Positions 6,237 through 8,863 of a DNA stretch of 8,863 nt are shown piece by piece. Origin of the DNA: Selenomonadaceae bacterium. GTDB taxonomy: Bacteria; Bacillota; Negativicutes; Selenomonadales; Selenomonadaceae. The notes beneath the pieces were generated by a model that saw only the letters and a program-made list of their open reading frames with translations, made no database searches and was not told where the DNA came from. Each line of letters starts with the position of its first letter. The stretch's first letter is position 1. The stretch lies in contig JAFPCE010000257.1 of NCBI GenBank assembly GCA_017390245.1, forward strand, positions 1 through 8,863. The letters are read 5' to 3'. A program made the translations under genes and the position numbers.

Positions 6237-6620
6237 TCACACTATATCCTTAAAGCCCTGTGCACTAAGATAATCATACACTATCCCATACTGCAGCCAG
6301 TAATCCACGCACTGGATAATAATATTCATCATATTATGAGTACTCAAGGCAAAATTACTAATATCACAAATCAGCTTCACCTCACCAGACCTTACATGCT
6401 GGAACTGGATAGTCACGCTGTACTTATTTATAGAAAGATGGTACACATTCTCAGTAGACTTCTCAGCCAGCACCAGCTTAGTAGGCTTGTCAGGATCAGG
6501 CTGCATGAACCCGAACTCCTTCAGACGCTCTATCAGCTGTGGCTCAGTAGTCTTGTGAAACTCCTCATTAATCTTGTCACGCTCTGCCTCTAACTCTTCA
6601 AAAAGTGGAAAGCTTCTCAT
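6237..6620 (-). CDS. Unrecognised 127-residue protein
   Basis: I do not recognise a family. The protein is soluble-looking, with no signal peptide or membrane helix. The N-terminal 40 residues are charged and helix-prone (FEELEAERDKINEEF at 7-21). The middle (about 46-90) alternates hydrophobic and polar residues like a small beta sheet (KLVLAEKSTENVYHLSINKYSVTIQF region), and the C-terminus (about 95-127) again looks helical. There is one Cys at 85 and another at 103, with no metal-binding pattern. The start at 6620 is supported by AAGGGGTG 7 bases upstream. Expression looks deliberate: a near-consensus promoter (6695-6723), a hairpin plus T-run in the leader (6645-6693), and a strong terminator directly after the stop make it a tightly bounded single-gene unit. 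Such small proteins beside kinases and receivers may be signalling accessories, but that is only proximity. Confidence 0.75.
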   Translation of the reverse strand: MRSFPLFEELEAERDKINEEFHKTTEPQLIERLKEFGFMQPDPDKPTKLVLAEKSTENVYHLSINKYSVTIQFQHVRSGEVKLICDISNFALSTHNMMNIIIQCVDYWLQYGIVYDYLSAQGFKDIV

Positions 6621-6644
6621 GATTTTTCACCCCTTCACAGATAT

Positions 6645-6693
6645 AAAAAAGACATGCAAAAATAGCTTACTGCCCCATTGCATGTCTTTTTTT
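6645..6693. terminator. Strong bidirectional terminator-like hairpin in the leader of the unknown gene
   Basis: GACATGCAA (6651-6659) and TTGCATGTC (6678-6686) pair perfectly and are flanked by A6/T7 runs that extend the stem to about 15 pairs, with an 18-base loop. Because A and T runs lie on both sides, it can terminate on both strands. On the minus strand it follows the orphan receiver (stop at 6738), yet it also sits downstream of the promoter at 6695-6723 and 25 bases before the start codon at 6620. Confidence 0.85.
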
Positions 6694-6694
6694 C

Positions 6695-6723
6695 ATTTTA
6701 GCCCCAGCCTGCCGCTTTGTCAA
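6695..6723 (-). promoter_or_regulatory. Near-consensus promoter of the unknown 127-residue gene
   Basis: Perfect TTGACA (6723-6718), a 17-base spacer and TAAAAT (6700-6695) on the minus strand, the best promoter in the window. The predicted transcription start near 6688 falls in the A-run at the base of the hairpin at 6645-6693, so the transcript would begin with that hairpin and its U-run before the ribosome binding site. Confidence 0.75.
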
Positions 6724-6737
6724 GCAAGACCATTAGC

Positions 6738-7112
6738 TTATTTTTTGATGTACTTATTAATCGCCTTAATTATCTCACCTTCCTGCAATGGCTTAGTGAG
6801 ATGCTCATTCATGCCAGCCTCTATGCTGCGCTGTACATCATCAGCAAAAGCATTAGCTGTCATGGCAAATATAGGAACTGCTTTAGCATCTTCCCTGCCC
6901 AGTCCTCTGATTGCCCTGGCAGCCTCAATGCCTCCCATAACTGGCATCATAATATCCATAAAGATAACATCATGCTCATGGAGCTTAGACTCAGCAAAGG
7001 TATCTACGGTTACCTGTCCTTTTTCTGCCAGCACAGTTTCTATACCGTACTTGCCCAGCATAAATTCAATGATTTCCGCATTGATATCATTATCCTCAGC
7101 CACCAGAGCCAT
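6738..7112 (-). CDS. Orphan receiver domain, remnant of a hybrid histidine kinase
   Basis: A 124-residue stand-alone receiver domain. It shows MALVAEDND with acidic residues Glu6, Asp7 and Asp9, phosphoacceptor Asp53 in FMDIMMPVMGG, Thr85 in AMTANAF, and Lys107 in LTKPL. All residues needed for phosphotransfer are present. The wording (EDND.NAEI, MDIMMPVMGG, AMTANAFADDV, GMNEHLTKPL) is that of the C-terminal receiver of hybrid kinases and closely parallels the last domain of the neighbour at 7343-8863. The ATG at 7112 has no ribosome binding site, and in-frame TAA lies four codons upstream (TAA CAG CTA CCG ATG). The 5' end overlaps by 17 bases the end of a sensor fragment in another frame. 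It therefore looks like the tail of a kinase gene that lost its catalytic part. Residual translation by coupling from the overlapping 54-residue frame is possible, which could give a phosphate sink or single-domain regulator; a pseudogene is equally likely. Confidence 0.7.
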   Translation of the reverse strand: MALVAEDNDINAEIIEFMLGKYGIETVLAEKGQVTVDTFAESKLHEHDVIFMDIMMPVMGGIEAARAIRGLGREDAKAVPIFAMTANAFADDVQRSIEAGMNEHLTKPLQEGEIIKAINKYIKK

Positions 7113-7275
7113 CGGTAGCTGTTATTGGATAACAGGCAGTAAATATAGGTCCCCAGGTTGTATCAACAATATCGTTAGAGTAAACAGTCTCCCCAGCCAA
7201 AGCCCTTTCAATATAAGGAATCATCTCATCCTGTTTCATACTTTCCAGTACCTTGTCCATCAAATCCACCCATTT
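7096..7275 (-). pseudogene. Sensor-domain fragment of a hybrid histidine kinase
   Basis: Reading from 7275, after an in-frame TAG at 7278-7276, the frame gives KWVDLMDKVLESMKQD, then YIERALAGETVYSNDI and TTWGPIFTACYPITATDG, ending at TGA (7098-7096). The G-x3-Y then WGPIFTACYPI pattern with a following Asp-Gly is typical of the end of Cache/PAS-like extracytoplasmic sensors of anaerobic Firmicute kinases. No membrane helix, HisKA or ATPase domain follows; the reading frame runs straight into the orphan receiver in another frame. An ATG at 7260 preceded by GGTGG could permit a 54-residue product. Best explained as the scar of a deletion that removed the middle of a kinase gene. Confidence 0.6.
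7119..7135. repeat. Short perfect inverted repeat at the sensor/receiver junction
   Basis: CTGTTAT (7119-7125) and ATAACAG (7129-7135) flank a 3-base loop, right where the sensor fragment meets the receiver. The 9-mer CTGTTATTG at 7119-7127 also occurs at 7285-7293, just before the sensor fragment, as a direct repeat 166 bases apart. Such short repeats can seed deletions. Confidence 0.5.
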
Positions 7276-7342
7276 CTAAAACCCCTGTTATTGTTATCGA
7301 AAAAATTTAATAATTCTTATTTGTAGCCAGACTACTGCCAGC

Positions 7343-8863
7343 TTAATGCAGCCACTTCTGGAGAATCCTTTCCAGAACCTGCAAATCCAGTGGTTTTGCT
7401 ATATGCTCATTCATGCCTACTGTCTTGGCTGCCTGTACATCCTCCGCAAAAGCATTGGCTGTCAGGGCAATAATAGGCACTCTCTTGTGATAGCTGCTGT
7501 TACCTGCACGGATAGCCCTGGTAGCATCATAGCCGTTCATAACTGGCATCTGAATATCCATCAGAATCAATTCATAATAATCCTCTGGCTTGTGCATTAC
7601 CATATCCACAGCCTTGACACCGTTTTCTGCGTATTCCACCTCTAAGCCGCACATGGACAGAAGCTCCATGGCAATATCTGCATTGAGCTCATTATCCTCC
7701 ACCAGCAAAATCCTGTGACCTCTAAGATCAAGCTTCTTCCAGTCTTCTAATGGTGCTTTATGCTGCTTCTGCTCCGTTTCTAAGATACCAGAAAAGGCTC
7801 TGACAAGCTTGGAGCGGAACAGTGGCTTGCTGATAAAGGCATTGGCTCCCGCAGCTCTTGCTTCCTGCTCAATCTCTGTCCAGTCATAGGCTGAAATAAT
7901 GATAACCGGCACCTCTGGCCCCACCTGCTGGCGAATATTTCTAATCAGCTCTACACCATTCATGCCTGGCATTTTCCAGTCCAGAATACATGCGTAATAC
8001 GGTTTATTGTCCTGATGATGCTCCACTACCTTTTCATAGGCAGCAAAGCCATCTGCTACGCCATCTGTCTCCATGCCTAAATCATCTAAAATGCTGCAGC
8101 AGGACTCCAGACTGAGAGGATCATCATCTGCCACCAGTACAGGCAGATTAATAAATTTAGTATAATCCTCCACCATATCCTCCTGCAGCTTCAGGAAGAT
8201 GGTAACGGTAAACTTAGAGCCTTCACCCAGCTTGCTGTCTATCTTAATATCGCCGCCCATCATGCGGACAATATTCTGGGCAATAGGCATTCCCAGTCCT
8301 GTGCCCTGGATATGGTTAATCTTCTGATCCTTTGCTCTGGCAAACGGCTCAAAAATATGGGCTACAAAATCCTCTGACATGCCAATGCCATTATCTTCAA
8401 AGATAAACTCATAGCAGCCCAGCTTTGGCTGGTGGCAAGGCTTTTCAGATATATAAAGGCGTATGTCTCCCCCATCTGGAGTATATTTTATGGCATTACC
8501 CATAAAGTTGGTAAATACCTTTTGTATACGCAGGCTGTCACCGATAACATCCTCATGGTTCACATGAGAAATATCAACTGTCAGCTTATGATTGTGCTCC
8601 TGAATCTGAGAATTCATCATATCCAGCAGATTATCAATAAAATCAGAAAGATTAAACTCTTCTTCCATTAAGTCAATCTTGCCGGATTCTATCTTGCTCA
8701 TATCCAGCACCTCGTTAATGAGGCTCAGAAGATGCTTGCTGGCATGAGTGATTTTCTGCAGACATTCCTTGACTCTTTCCGGTTCATCAATATGGGCTCC
8801 GGCTATAGCTGTCATGCCGATAATGCCATTCATAGGTGTGCGTATATCATGGGACATATTGGA
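7343..8863 (-). CDS. Hybrid sensor histidine kinase, C-terminal part (HisKA-HATPase-REC-REC)
   Basis: The reading frame is open to the window edge; 506 residues are visible and the sensor/membrane part lies outside. Numbering from the Met at 8857: the HisKA H-box MSHDIRTPMNGIIGMT has the autophosphorylated His3. The ATPase domain follows with N-box Asn121 (NFMGNAIKY), DNGIGM at 155-160 and GTGLGM at 185-190. The first receiver (about 238-355) has Asp244-Asp246, phosphoacceptor Asp293 (CILDWKMPGMNG), Ser322 in place of Thr, and Lys344. The second receiver (about 381-504) has Glu387-Asp388, Asp434 (LMDIQMPVMNG), Thr466 and Lys488. Phosphate can thus pass His to Asp within the protein, but no HPt domain is present, so an external HPt or a direct partner is needed. 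The stop TAA is at 7345-7343; no convincing terminator follows before the kinase remnant. Its last receiver resembles the orphan receiver at 6738-7112, suggesting the two kinase genes were paralogues. Confidence 0.95.
   Translation of the reverse strand, partial: SNMSHDIRTPMNGIIGMTAIAGAHIDEPERVKECLQKITHASKHLLSLINEVLDMSKIESGKIDLMEEEFNLSDFIDNLLDMMNSQIQEHNHKLTVDISHVNHEDVIGDSLRIQKVFTNFMGNAIKYTPDGGDIRLYISEKPCHQPKLGCYEFIFEDNGIGMSEDFVAHIFEPFARAKDQKINHIQGTGLGMPIAQNIVRMMGGDIKIDSKLGEGSKFTVTIFLKLQEDMVEDYTKFINLPVLVADDDPLSLESCCSILDDLGMETDGVADGFAAYEKVVEHHQDNKPYYACILDWKMPGMNGVELIRNIRQQVGPEVPVIIISAYDWTEIEQEARAAGANAFISKPLFRSKLVRAFSGILETEQKQHKAPLEDWKKLDLRGHRILLVEDNELNADIAMELLSMCGLEVEYAENGVKAVDMVMHKPEDYYELILMDIQMPVMNGYDATRAIRAGNSSYHKRVPIIALTANAFAEDVQAAKTVGMNEHIAKPLDLQVLERILQKWLH

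Noticed and set aside
6574..7326. 250-codon open frame on the plus strand
   Set aside because: It is antisense to the receiver domain, runs through the promoter and hairpin at 6645-6723, and its translation has no recognisable features.
7261..7342. Terminator after the hybrid kinase
   Set aside because: There is a T-run at about 7300-7306 on the minus strand, but only a 4-base hairpin can be drawn ahead of it, too weak to call.

Overview
The window reads as a chromosomal stretch from a moderately AT-rich anaerobic Firmicute. The genes suggest the Negativicutes (Selenomonas/Anaerovibrio-like rumen or gut bacteria) or a relative. They include mgsA, a B12-binding/radical SAM protein of the DUF4080 type, an HD-GYP response regulator, a four-helix-bundle chemoreceptor and a hybrid histidine kinase with two receiver domains. 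The taxonomic guess is an inference from gene families only. Every credible gene lies on the minus strand, so transcription runs from the right end to the left.

Layout from right to left (the direction of transcription): (1) 8863-7343, the C-terminal 506 residues of a hybrid histidine kinase (HisKA, HATPase, REC, REC), cut by the window edge inside the H-box. (2) 7275-6738, the wreck of a second hybrid kinase: a short extracytoplasmic-sensor fragment fused out of frame to an orphan receiver domain, with the kinase core missing. (3) 6723-6645, a near-consensus promoter whose predicted start site falls at the foot of a strong hairpin with a T-tract. (4) 6620-6237, an unrecognised 127-residue protein with a strong terminator at 6193-6229. 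(5) 6192-5687, about 500 bases without a gene, holding a 137-base rod-like imperfect palindrome (6024-6160) and the promoter and leader of the next gene. (6) 5686-3986, a transmembrane methyl-accepting chemotaxis protein with its own terminator. (7) about 3915-3511, a truncated copy of the REC-HD-GYP gene. (8) 3392-2295, the intact REC-HD-GYP response regulator, with a clear promoter at 3487-3514. (9) 2240-474, the B12-binding radical SAM protein, whose ribosome binding site directly follows a terminator-like hairpin. (10) 251-1, the N-terminal 83 residues of methylglyoxal synthase.

The middle of the window is a signalling island: kinase, receivers, chemoreceptor and a probable cyclic-di-GMP phosphodiesterase. 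It appears to have grown by duplication of signalling genes and then partly decayed, leaving two separate remnants of paralogous genes. The intact parts could link environmental sensing to chemotaxis and c-di-GMP turnover, but no shared transcript ties them together, because terminators or own promoters separate most genes. The two metabolic genes on the left (radical SAM and mgsA) look unrelated to it.

The least explained items are the 137-base palindrome, the two genes whose terminator-like hairpin sits between promoter and start codon (6237-6620 and 474-2240), and the small unknown protein. No CRISPR array, tRNA, rRNA, transposase or known riboswitch was recognised.
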